Shown in pieces: positions 12,574-21,615 of a stretch of 64,000 bases of DNA. The DNA lies in assembly GCA_016584305.1 (NCBI GenBank), contig JACEEZ010011828.1:1-64000 (forward strand), given 5' to 3'. The notes below the pieces were generated by a model. It worked only from the letters and a program-made list of their open reading frames with translations. It made no database searches and was not told where the DNA came from. The translations under genes and the position numbers were made by a program. Source of the DNA: Chionoecetes opilio. Lineage: Eukaryota > Arthropoda > Malacostraca > Decapoda > Majidae. How positions within the stretch are numbered: position 1 is the first letter of the stretch; each line of letters begins with the position of its first letter.

Positions 12574-13260
12574 ATGAGTGGCCGGGAGCAGCAGGATCAG
12601 TCTGCCTCAGGTGTGGGAAGGCACAGGAGTGATGGCAAGAATCACCTGGAGGCAGGCAGCTCAGGCCCCAAGGCACACAGTGAGTTGAAGTGCCAGCAGT
12701 GTGACAAACATTCAAACACAAGAGTAGCCTTGAGGCACATTCCGTGATGCACAGTTGATAAGAATTATGAATGTCTGGAGTGTGGGAAAAGATTTGCTAG
12801 AAAGAGTGACGTCACGAAACACACCATGACACACAGTGGTGTAAAAAATCATGAATGTCTTGAGTGTGGCAAAACATTCACTCAAAGTATAGCCTCACCA
12901 CGCACACCCTGATACACAGTGGTGTTAAAAATCATGAATGTTTGGAGTGTGGAAAAATGTTTACTCAAAAGAGTTATCTCACCAAGCACACCCTGGCACA
13001 CAGTGGTGTTAAAAATCCCTGAATGTCTGGAGTGTGGGAAAATGTTCACTCAAAAGTCTCACCTCACCACACACAGCCTAACACACAGTGGTGTTAAAAA
13101 TCATGAATGCCTAGAGTGTGGGAAAAGGTTTTATTCCAGTTCTAAACTCAAGAACACACCTTTAGACACACTGGCTTGCGAGAGTTCAAGTGTGATATTT
13201 GTAGCAAGTGTTTCAAGACAAAGAGTGAGATTTCCAGGCACGTGAAGATCCACTTTTTGA
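12574..13260 (+). pseudogene. C2H2 zinc-finger protein gene, frameshifted
   Basis: Poly-C2H2 zinc-finger protein, a family that usually binds DNA in the nucleus; its target cannot be inferred. The start at 12,574 opens a leader (MSGREQQDQSASGVGRH...) shared with the other loci, ending in a degenerate first finger near 12,697. About seven fingers follow in roughly 84-bp steps: [14 protein letters not shown]... (about 12,766), then units at about 12,850, 12,934, 13,019 and 13,103, and the family's last finger (FKCDIC-type, about 13,180) before the stop near 13,260. The reading frame changes several times, first at about 12,735 (premature TGA at 12,745-12,747), then near 12,890, 13,010 and 13,150, and one extra T sits before the stop. 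Fingers are intact in their own frames, so this is either a young pseudogene or a real gene carrying sequencing indels. The upstream splice-acceptor-like unit suggests that the fingers form the last exon. Confidence 0.75.
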
Positions 13261-13974
13261 GGTGGTGTGTTGTGTGGACAAGTGTGGTTGTACCCGTGCC
13301 TGTGGGAGTGTGTCCTGTGTGGTAATAGGCCGGTTTTTTTTAACATGAACTAGGGAGAGTCTAACGTGGAACTTCCATGTTAGACTCAAGTGGTACCAAT
13401 GCCAAGAACGCGTTTTTTTAGACACCAACATGGAGAGCTAACTAGTCTTCTGTTGATCCACAGCTAATACCACTGTGAGCCTGGGTTGGCAGCCCTGAAC
13501 CAGGGAGATCTTTTGTTGGGGAGACGAGAGCGGAGGAGGCATTTGTCTCCACGCTCTGTTACCGAGAAAAAACAACACACACCATGGCACGCCACCCGGG
13601 AAAAGGTCCAGACAAAAGACAGACATTGCCATGGAAAAGGCAGCCAATACATGCCTTTGCAGGATATTATGGCCAGGGCTTTGAAACGGTTTAAGGGAAC
13701 GAAAACCCAAACGGAAATGAACAAAATTTTACTCGGAACAAAAACAGAAACAAAAACGTTATCATATTCACTGTTCCGAAGGAAAAATGCTTTTTTAAAA
13801 CCCCTGTAACCGGTTAATAACGTTATTTTTTCGTTCCATGCCATATTGGTCAATAATCCATTTTCACTTCCAATAGCCAAATGAGTTAAGTAAATACATC
13901 TGTATTACATACATACATCAATTAAATCTACTGTATTTGTTCACTTGGCAATTGATGATGTGGTTTTGTTCAAA

Positions 13975-15043
13975 TACAGTCAAACCTCGGGTTTCGAACG
14001 TCTCACTTTTGAACAAATCGGTTCACGAACAGAATTTCAAACTTATAATTGCACCGGTTGCCGAACAACACTGACATCACCGTGCGCGTCCGTCAGTCAC
14101 GCCGCGGCCCTCACTCAGAGAACATCCGCTCCGATCTGTTCTTTGATTTTGACGATTTTTCTTGTGTTTTGCATTATTTCTTCTATTATTTTAATTCCAT
14201 AAGCCACCATGGGACCTAAGAAAGCTAGTGAATGTGTAAAGGTGAAAAGCTTTAAGCTATAAGTTAGCTTTAAACTATATTAAACTAATAGATAGTATTC
14301 ACAGGACATCACACGACGCCATATTGGAGGCTCAGACTTGTAAACTCCGCCGTCAGCTGGGTGGGCAGGTCAAAGGTGGTGACGTTCAGGGCGAGTAGTT
14401 GAGAGTGTAGCACTACACGGTGTGAGTGGAAGCGCAGACACTGCAGCAGAAAGTGTTCAATAGTCTCCGGAACATTCCTACACCAGGGGCAGTGAGGGTC
14501 AGGGGACAGACGGAGGCGGTGAAGGTGAACCGTGAGTGTCGTGTGCCCCAGGCGGAGGCGAGTGAGGGTGACATCCAGGACGCGGGACTTTTTCCTTATC
14601 CACGGCTGGGGGGAAGAGTCACTGCGGTATTGGCATATGGAGGTGATGCGGAGGGCATCGCCGAGCCTGTTGTTCCAGGTGGAGGGGCAGACCCGAGAGA
14701 TGAGGTGTTTGGCTGCAGGACTGTCAGATAAAAGCTGTGTTTACATGTCTTTCTCCAACAAATACCCGGAGTTGTGACGTCAGTGAATACTATCTATTAA
14801 CTATTAAAGCTATAACTTTATTCTTTATTTAGACGGTATGTTATAATATAATAATTCATTGCATTTATAGGTAGGCATTTTATGCATGAAATACAGCTAA
14901 AAGGTCTTTATTTTGGGGGTCAGGAATGGATTAATCCATTTTATATAGTTACTTATGGAAAATTTGTTTAGGTTTTAGAACAAATTGGTTTTAGAACAAC
15001 TTTTGGAAACGAATTATGTAAAAAACCCGAGGGCGTGTCTGTA
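13975..15043 (+). mobile_element. Tigger/pogo-like DNA transposon, internally deleted
   Basis: The left end reads TACAGTCAAACCTCGGGTTT, and the right end finishes AACCCGAGGGCGTGTCTGTA, a degenerate inverted copy. Both resemble Tigger (Tc1/mariner, pogo branch) termini. The right part also has the familiar GGAATGGATTAATCC block (about 14,925). An ATG with a strong Kozak context at 14,209 encodes MGPKKASECVKVKSF, like the start of Tigger transposases, but stops after 17 codons at 14,260. The catalytic domain is absent; its place is taken by a minus-strand LINE fragment. TA target-site identity is plausible but not proven. Confidence 0.75.
14305..14735 (-). mobile_element. LINE RT C-terminal fragment nested in Tigger
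   Basis: On the minus strand this encodes a retrotransposon polyprotein C-terminus: a leucine/arginine-rich segment (RLRLGHTTLTVHLHRL), then [18 protein letters not shown] with a CxxC...H...C zinc-like pattern, then RFHSHR and ALNVTTFDLPT. The same C-terminus occurs at 378-735 and 37,771-38,085. Such motifs end non-LTR retrotransposons with an RNase H-type C-terminal region; the exact clade is uncertain. It is 5'-truncated and lies between the Tigger transposase start and the Tigger right end, so it integrated after the Tigger copy. Confidence 0.7.
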
Positions 15044-15830
15044 GTAATCCTATGCACCACTTTTCTTTTAAATTTTGTGAAGAGTAACTATTTTTTTTTT
15101 TTTATGATTATGAATGTTTGTCTTCATGATATGCATCACGTTCCCTTATTTTATTACACCTTCCATTCGTGCAATCATTGAGCTATGATACTGCAGTTGG
15201 GTTTAAAAACATGCTTAGTTTAATATCCAGTGTTAAAAAATGGATAATATATTGTGAGTATGTGCTTAAACTTTTAACTGTGTTCATAGCCTAATGCTTG
15301 GTGAGCCAAATTTTGGTGCGAGTGTCCTAGGTGTGAGTCCTTGGAGTACCACATGTAGTCATTGATTTCATTGATTAGGTTTATTTAATTAAGGGTTGGC
15401 GATATTACGAATTAATATTTTTTTTGCCATATAGGGTAATGGCACTAGTTTCCGGACAGCTAAGGAAAAAATTGCCGTTTTTAAAATTTTATTTTGCCTT
15501 GTAACTTTTTCAAGTTTCAATCAATTGAAATTATAAGGACATATATGGAAAGAAGAAGCCTTCAGCTTCCATTTAGTGGCTTCAGAATGTGAATGCAATG
15601 ATTCAGAGCCAAGTTATTAAGCCCCAAAAAGTGTCCGGGAATTAAAAAACCCAAAAACCTATTTCCCGGACACTAACCTATTTCCGTCCAAGCCCTTTTC
15701 TTGGGTCTTTTAAGGTCAATAGATGGCTCAAATTTACAGAGGTTGTGTGTTTATTGCTTTTATCTATAGTAAAAGTTTATGTACATTTTATGCTTTGATT
15801 ATGAAATAGTATTCACAAAAATGGGAGATG

Positions 15831-16746
15831 TGATCTCAGCACCTGCAACAGTGGTCACAGTCAGGACACAGAGAGCCAGCTGGGAGTGTGATCTCAGCAC
15901 CTGCAACAGTGGTCACAGTCAGGACACAGAGAGCCAGCTGGGAGTGTGATCTCAGCACCTGCAACAGTGGTCACAGTCAGGACACAGAGAGCCAGCTGGG
16001 AGTGTGATCTCAGCACCTGCAACAGTGGTCACAGTCAGGACACAGAGAGCCAGCTGGAGTGTGATCTCACCACCTGCAACAGTGGTCACAGTCAGGACAC
16101 AGAGAGCCAGCTGGGAGTGTGATCTCAGCACCTGCAACAGTGGTCACAGTCAGGACACAGAGAGCCAGCTGGGAGTGTGATCTCAGCACCTGCAACAGTG
16201 GTCACAGTCAGGACACAGAGAGCCAGCTGGGAGTGTGATCTCACCACCTGCAACAGTGGTCACAGTCAGGACACAGAGAGCCAGCTGGGATTGTGATCTC
16301 AAGCACCTGCAACAGTGGTCACAGTCAGGACACAGAGAGCCAGCTGGGAGTGTGATCTCAGCACCTGCAACAGTGGTCACAGTCAGGACACAGAGAGCCA
16401 GCTGGGAGTGTAATCTCACACGCAACAGTGGTCACAGTCAGGACACAGAGAGCCAGCTGGGAGTGTGATCTCAGCACCTGCAACAGTGGTCACAGTCAGG
16501 ACACAGAGAGCCAGCTGGGAGTGTGATTCTCACACCTACAACAGTGGTCACAGTCAGGACACAGAGAGCCAGCTGGGAGTGTGATCTCACCACCTACAAC
16601 AGTGGTCCACAGTCAGGACACAGAGAGCCAGCTGGGAGTGTGATCTCAGCACCTGCAACAGTGGTCACAGTCAGGACACAGAGAGCCAGCTGGGAGTGTG
16701 ATCTCACCACCTGCAACAGTGGTCACAGTCAGGACACAGAGAGCCA
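15831..16746 (+). repeat. 58-bp satellite array (orphan, antisense to ZNF orientation)
   Basis: About 16 tandem units of exactly 58 bp, nearly identical (unit start TGATCTCAGC at 15,831, next at 15,889). On the minus strand each unit contains TGACCACTGTTGCAG followed by GTGCTGAG or GTGGTGAG, the candidate ZNF splice acceptor. Since 58 is not a multiple of 3, frames rotate and the short open frames within are not genes. Confidence 0.95.
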
Positions 16747-16985
16747 CGCACTGCCTTCACACTGTACACACACCCGCAGGACCCACACCCTGCTACCGAT
16801 AAAACGTGCACACCCTGGCTTCCTGCACACCCGATAAAGTCTTAGGGAATGACTATCCTATTCCTGGAAAAATCTCGAGTTAAATCTTTAACTACAAGGG
16901 TAAAGCTGCAGTTTAATACAACACATGGACATTGGTTACGTAACCTGACATAACTGACCCCTCGCTAGTTCACTATAGTCGGCCC
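16747..16985 (+). repeat. Arm of inverted duplication (partner 20,868-21,087)
   Basis: The non-satellite flank of the array, including CGATAAAGTCTTAGGGAATG and TGACCCCTCGCTAGTTCACT, recurs reverse-complemented at 20,868-21,087 next to the second satellite array. Array plus flank form an inverted duplication around a ~3.9-kb spacer. Confidence 0.85.
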
Positions 16986-17093
16986 AACTTAACCTGGCCC
17001 CTGGGGTGGAGTGGTGGGTTTCCCGCAGTGGTGTCACGTTCACCTTTGACAGGCTGATGAGGACTCTCTCATACTGTTAGCTATTACATTAAC

Positions 17094-17250
17094 TACCGTA
17101 TTTGCCGGCGCATAAGACGCACCCGTATTTTACATACCTACATACTTTGCGAAAAAAATATATTAGTGTTTTGAGGACATATTTACTTTTTGTAAATTTA
17201 TTAAAAGTTCTTAAAAAAAAGTTTTGTAAGGGAGTGTCTTTGACACAGCC
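17094..17250 (+). mobile_element. DNA-transposon terminus-like sequence
   Basis: TACCGTATTTGCCGGCGCAT followed by AAGACGCACC resembles a widespread class of MITE ends with GCATAAGACGCAC. I cannot find a matching right end, so this is at most a solo or truncated terminus. Confidence 0.35.
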
Positions 17251-17682
17251 CACCCGCGGTCATCGAGAGTATGAGGTGCGGAGGGTGGTGACCTGGCGGG
17301 GGTAGTGGGGTGATGTGGCCACACCGCGGACTTGGACCGCTCCACCCACGGGACCACGACAAGCTGGGCCGACTATAAACTAACCTGGACGTTGGTTGAG
17401 AAGCCTAACCGAAAGCCGGGATAACTGCAAAATTATGCATTTCCGACGATTTGGATTGTGACAATCATTCTTAACACATCAAAACATTTAGGAAAAGAGT
17501 ACTTTTAACCTCGCACTCAATGACTGGTTGAAAGTACCAAAAACACCGTCATGATAATATAAAAACCATCAATAAACACATAATACTGGCACTTCAAAAT
17601 CTATATTGAATAAGTTATCGTCAAAACACTATTGGTCCGAGAGACCAAATATGAGCGGCTCACAATCACTGCTTTGACATAA

Positions 17683-17760
17683 GAACGTAAGAAAAAAAAA
17701 TAAGGAAGCTACAAGAGCGCGAGGACTTATACGAGGTAGTTCCTGTTACTAATAAATAAT
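17683..17760 (-). mobile_element. CR1/L2-like LINE, extreme 3' tail only
   Basis: CATAAGAACGTAAG followed by AAGGAAGCTACAAGAG and GAGGTAGTTCCTGTTA matches the 3'-most part of the LINE fragment at 18,068-18,385. It is a very short, severely 5'-truncated copy. Confidence 0.6.
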
Positions 17761-17814
17761 AATTAAATAAATACTAACTAATAAATAACACTCAAGCTTC
17801 ACGCCACCTGAAGG

Positions 17815-18050
17815 GGTGACAGGGAGTTTCCTACACAAGTTGTTTCGTACCCAGGTTTTGTTAGTTGTTTCGTACACTGATTTGAGTTTTTTCGTACATA
17901 CCTGGTGCGAATCATAACTAGTAATCAAGTTCAACTCTGAGCTGAGAGTACGAAACGACTATGGTTTCATATAGACTACGAAACAACTTTTTGGTGTACG
18001 AATCTACTGCTGTACGAACTGACTACACCTCCCTGAAGGTTGCGTTCAGT
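17815..18050. repeat. Fold-back repeat with TTTCGTAC motifs
   Basis: TTTCGTAC occurs several times in the left half and its reverse complement (GTACGAAA-like) several times in the right half. The outer parts (CACCTGAAGGGGTGACAG and CCCTGAAGGTTGCGTTCAG) are imperfectly inverted. It could be a MITE; ends are uncertain. Confidence 0.45.
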
Positions 18051-18067
18051 AAAGCAGAGAGATATAA

Positions 18068-18385
18068 GAACATAAGAACATAAGGAAGCTACAAGAGGCT
18101 GGGAGACCTACACGTGGTAGTTCCTGTTATTAACACTACCTACATCCACCTTTCATCCCCATCCATGAATTTATCCAGCCTCCCTTAAAGACCCCAATAG
18201 ACTCCGCATTGACCACCTGACGACTGAATCCATTCCAATCATTCACCACCCTATTTGTGAACCAGTTTCTCCCTATTTCCTTTTTAAATCTACGCTTTTC
18301 CAGCTTGAATCCGTTACTTCTTGTTCTACCCTGGTTAATAGCCATAAGAACTTTTCCAACATCGCCTATATTGTATTTAATATCT
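18068..18385 (-). mobile_element. CR1/L2-like LINE RT C-terminal fragment and 3' end
   Basis: The minus strand encodes GRTRSNGFKLEKRRFKKEIG..WFTNRVVNDWNGF...VNAESIGVFKGG, a typical C-terminus of CR1/L2/Jockey-type reverse transcriptases (pattern FTNRVVxxWNxLxxxVVxAxSxxxFKxxLD). The 3' UTR follows and ends in an 8-bp tandem tail read on the plus strand as AACATAAG (18,068-18,082), a tail type known in CR1/L2 elements. It is 5'-truncated at about 18,385. Relatives lie at 9,376-9,720, 17,683-17,760, 39,475-40,440 and 50,575-50,940. Confidence 0.8.
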
Positions 18386-18402
18386 ATATAATATAAGCGA
18401 AA

Positions 18403-18432
18403 GTGTGTGTCTGTGGTGTGTGTGTGTGTGGT
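18403..18432 (+). repeat. (GT)n microsatellite
   Basis: GTGTGTGTCTGTGGTGTGTG-type tract. Confidence 0.8.
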
Positions 18433-18611
18433 ATAGGTTCCGCCCCCCGTGGCGCAAAACACCTCATATGGCACATTTTTGGAATCAGGTTGACCAGGGG
18501 AAGGTCATAAGCCCACTATGAGATGATCGATCACTTTTTTTTTTTTTTTTTTAGCAGCCTATTAGCGAGAATTGTGAAAACAAAAGTGGGTTGCGAGAAT
18601 TGAGGAAGCCT

Positions 18612-19432
18612 TGATGTAGGGTGATGGGTAATGGGTGAGTGAATGGGTGGGGTGATGGGTAATGGGTGTGGGGTGATGGGTGAGTGAATGGGTGATGGGT
18701 TGGGGTGGATGGGTGAGGGAATAGGTGGGGGGTGATGGGTAATGGGTGGGGGGTGATGGGTAATGGGTGAGTGAATGGGTGTGTGGTGATGGGTAAGTGG
18801 TGAGTGAATGGGTGGGGGGTGATGGGTAATGGGTGTGTGGTGATGGGTAATGGGTGAGTGAATGGTGGGGGGTAATGGGTGAGTGAATGGGTGAGTGAAT
18901 GGGTGGGGGGTGATGGGTAATGGGTGAGTGAATGGGTAATGGGTGAGTGAATGGGTGGGGGGGTGATGGGTAATGGGTGAGAGAATGGGTGTGTGTGGTG
19001 ATGGGTAATGGGTGAGTGAATGGGTGGGGGGTGATGGGTAATGGGTGAGTGAATGGGTGGGGGGTGATGGGTAATGGGTGTGTGGTGATGGGTAATGGGT
19101 GAGTGAATGGGTGGGGGGTGATGGTAATGGGTGAGTGAATGGGTGGAGGGCGATGGGTAATGGGTGAGTGAATGGGTGGGGGGGTGATGGGTAATGGGTG
19201 GGAGGTAATGGTGAGTGAATGGGTGTGTGGTGATGGGTAATGGGTGAGTGAATGGGTGGGGGGTGAGTGAATGGGTAATGGGTGAGTGAATGGGTGTGTG
19301 GTGATGGGTAATGGGTGAGTGAATGGGTGGGGGGTGATGGGTAATGGGTGAGTGAATGGGTAGGGGGTGATGGGTAATGGGTGAGTGAATGGGTGGGGGT
19401 GATGGGTAATGGGTGAGTGAATGGGTGGGGGG
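18612..19432 (+). repeat. G-rich minisatellite (TGATGGGTAATGGGTGAG...)
   Basis: About 820 bp of a roughly 32-bp composite unit built from TGATGGGTAATGGG, TGAGTGAATGGG and TGGGG. Its complement lacks stops, giving long histidine/proline/serine-rich open frames on the minus strand that are artefacts of composition. Confidence 0.95.
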
Positions 19433-19604
19433 AATACATACATTTCTACATCCATGATTTCAGGAAAGTTAGAAGGGGCTATCTGGAGAGTCCATGTTTG
19501 GTAGGCCGAAGGCCCACCAAACACAGGTGTGGGCCGAAGGCCCACAATAGCCCTCCGCAGGAGCTAGCCAAAAAGTCCGCCCGGAGGGCGGCTTTGCGGC
19601 TAGT

Positions 19605-19930
19605 AATGTAATATGCCTCGCAAAACCACTTAGTTGTGAGTTAGGGGTGTTGTAAAAATTCCCTAGATCAAGGGCTAATGGATTGGATTTCTTCTGAGTC
19701 CAGAGACGTGTGAACCTGACGATCCTCACCAACAGAATGATGACCGGAGTGTCGAGAAATCCTCCCCCTCCCCGCTAAGAGGTCAGGTACAACTTTGTTA
19801 GGTTGACCGAGGGGGGTGGGTGGGTCTAGGGGGCCTGTTAAGAGGTTAGGTTAGATTGTCGAGGGGGGCGGAACTCTTCCACAAAGAGGTTAGGTTAGAT
19901 TTGCTGAGGCGGAGGTTAGGTTAGATTATT
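19605..19930 (+). mobile_element. TTAGG-rich TIR element, partial
   Basis: Central part of the element family seen whole at 51,017-51,610: the block TTAGTTGTGAGTTAGGGGTG, the block GTGAACCTGACGATCCTCAC and several GGTTAGGTTAG tracts. The CTAGTGTTTG terminal inverted repeats are missing. Confidence 0.6.
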
Positions 19931-20367
19931 GGGGGCAAGTGGTGACGTCACAGGGTGAACACCGAGAGTACTTTCCGCTACCCAGACATCATGACGGCGT
20001 AAATAGCGGCTTAAATGAATGAACAAACCTTCCAATAAATCAAGAAACATAAAACCTAAGACATCTAAGCTTAAGGTAGTGGCACCTGTTTTCTGTCCAT
20101 TTCGGCATTAAAAAACCGATAGGGACTAACCAAATTTACTTAGAGATACTATATACTTTGATCCTATCTAGACACCATTTCTCCACACAACAATTTGGCT
20201 TCAACGTTATTCCTCACTTCTCCTCCTCCTCCTCCTCCACCTCCTCCTCCTTTATGTATATATATTTTGGGGTCTTTTTAGGACAATATTCTTTAGACAT
20301 GTGGTGGAGGAGGAGGTCCATTAGAGGGTGTTTGAGGTGTCACCTGGCGATTGTTCCTGGCGAGGAA

Positions 20368-20548
20368 GAGGAGAGGATAAGATAAGATACTTTGATCCTA
20401 TGTAGACACTTTGCAAGTACCAAGTACAAGGTTATTGACTATACAAAGCGCCACCACGCCAGGACGAACTTGGTGGACTCGAACCGCTGACCGAATGCAG
20501 GGACTCTGCACGCGAGCTCACGACTCTACCAACCATGCCACCTTGACG
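20368..20548 (-). mobile_element. tRNA-derived SINE-like element
   Basis: Reading the minus strand from about 20,548: GGTGGCATGGTTGGTAGAGT (A-box-like), and about 45 bp on GGTTCGAGTCC, a perfect match to the RNA polymerase III B-box. The body runs on to a 3' end with TATCTTATCTTATC-type tail sequence (about 20,370-20,395). This is tRNA-like promoter structure without a clean cloverleaf acceptor stem, as expected for a SINE. Confidence 0.6.
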
Positions 20549-20867
20549 GGTTTACTTAGAGAGCTAAAAACTTTATATGAAGAAGTTCAACCATTTTACC
20601 AATAGTACCTACAGGGACTTGATCATAAATGCAATAGTTTTAGTGCAGTGACATTCGGAAAAAAATTGTTATTTTTAACGGTCATTTCTTATAGCGATCC
20701 TTAATTTATTTGTCTGCCTCTCTTCGCTGTATCTTCACTACTAATTAATATATTTCCTTTCAGATTGTTGGATATGAAAGATGTGACAGTGAAGAATATG
20801 GGGAACCTGCAAAAATAGAAGAAAAGAAAGAAAAAAAAAATAGGAGGTGGACTATAGTGAACTAGCG

Positions 20868-21087
20868 AGGGGTCAGTTATGTCAGGTTACGTAACCAATG
20901 TCCATGTGTTGTATTAAACTGCAGCTTTACCCTTGTAGTTAAAGATTTAACTCGAGATTTTTCCAGGAATAGGATAGTCATTCCCTAAGACTTTATCGGG
21001 TGTGCAGGAAGCCCAGGGTGTGCACGTTTATCGGTAGCAGGGTGTGGGTCCTGCAGGGTGGTGTACAGTGTGAAGGCAGTGCGTGCT
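20868..21087 (-). repeat. Inverted-duplication arm (partner 16,747-16,985)
   Basis: Reverse complement of the flank beside the first 58-bp array, including CTAGCGAGGGGTCAGTTATG and ATTCCCTAAGACTTTATCGG. Confidence 0.85.
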
Positions 21088-21545
21088 CTCTGTGTCCTGA
21101 CTGTGACCACTGTTGCAGGTGGTGAGATCACACTCCCAGCTGGCTCTCTGTGTCCTGACTGTGACCACTGTTGCAGGTGCTGAGATCACACTCCCAGCTG
21201 GCTCTCTGTGTCCTGACTGTGACCACTGTTGCAGGTGCTGAGATCACACTCCCAGCTGGCTCTCTGTGTCCTGACTGTGACCACTGTTGCAGGTGGTGAG
21301 ATCACACTCCCAGCTGGCTCTCTGTGTCCTGACTGTAACCACTGTTGCAGGTGGTGAGATCACACTCCCAGCTGGCTCTCTGTGTCCTGACTGTGACCAC
21401 TGTTGCAGGTGGTGAGATCACACTCCCAGCTGGCTCTCTGTGTCCTGACTGTGACCACTGTTGCAGGTGCTGAGATCACACTCCCAGCTGGCTCTCTGTG
21501 TCCTGACTGTGACCACTGTTGCAGGTGCTGAGATCACAGTCCCAG
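21088..21545 (-). repeat. 58-bp satellite array leading into ZNF gene
   Basis: About eight 58-bp units in inverse orientation to 15,831-16,746. The last unit grades directly into the 5' border of the ZNF gene at 21,616. Each unit, in ZNF orientation (plus strand), carries CTGACTGTGACCACTGTTGC followed by AG|GTG: eight near-identical candidate splice acceptors in a row. Units differ mainly by GTGCTGAG versus GTGGTGAG after the CAG. Confidence 0.95.
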
Positions 21546-21615
21546 CTGGGTGTTCTGCTCCACACTAAGGCATCTCGCGCCGGCATCCCTAAAGCTTCCT
21601 GCAGGACCGGCCGCC

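Larger units (their letters stand above)
11735..20365 (+). repeat. Clean copy of the duplicated 8.6-kb segment
   Basis: Second, readable copy of the segment seen at 2,770-11,712. The join lies at about 11,700-11,735, where the sequence that continues into unique DNA after 20,365 is instead followed by the start of this unit (TTCCAACATTATATATAG, compare TTCCAACATTCATATAAAT near 2,807). Confidence 0.75.

Noticed and set aside
14426..14777. Plus-strand open frames of 101 and 81 codons
   Set aside because: Antisense shadows of the minus-strand LINE C-terminus nested in Tigger.
15831..16746. CRISPR-like regular array
   Set aside because: Units are contiguous and identical across their full 58 bp with no unique spacers; the genome is eukaryotic.
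18531..19545. Two overlapping open frames over 300 codons on the minus strand (and their twin at 10,049-11,137)
   Set aside because: Translation of the ATGGGTGA minisatellite; Thr/His/Pro/Ser repeats with no domain.
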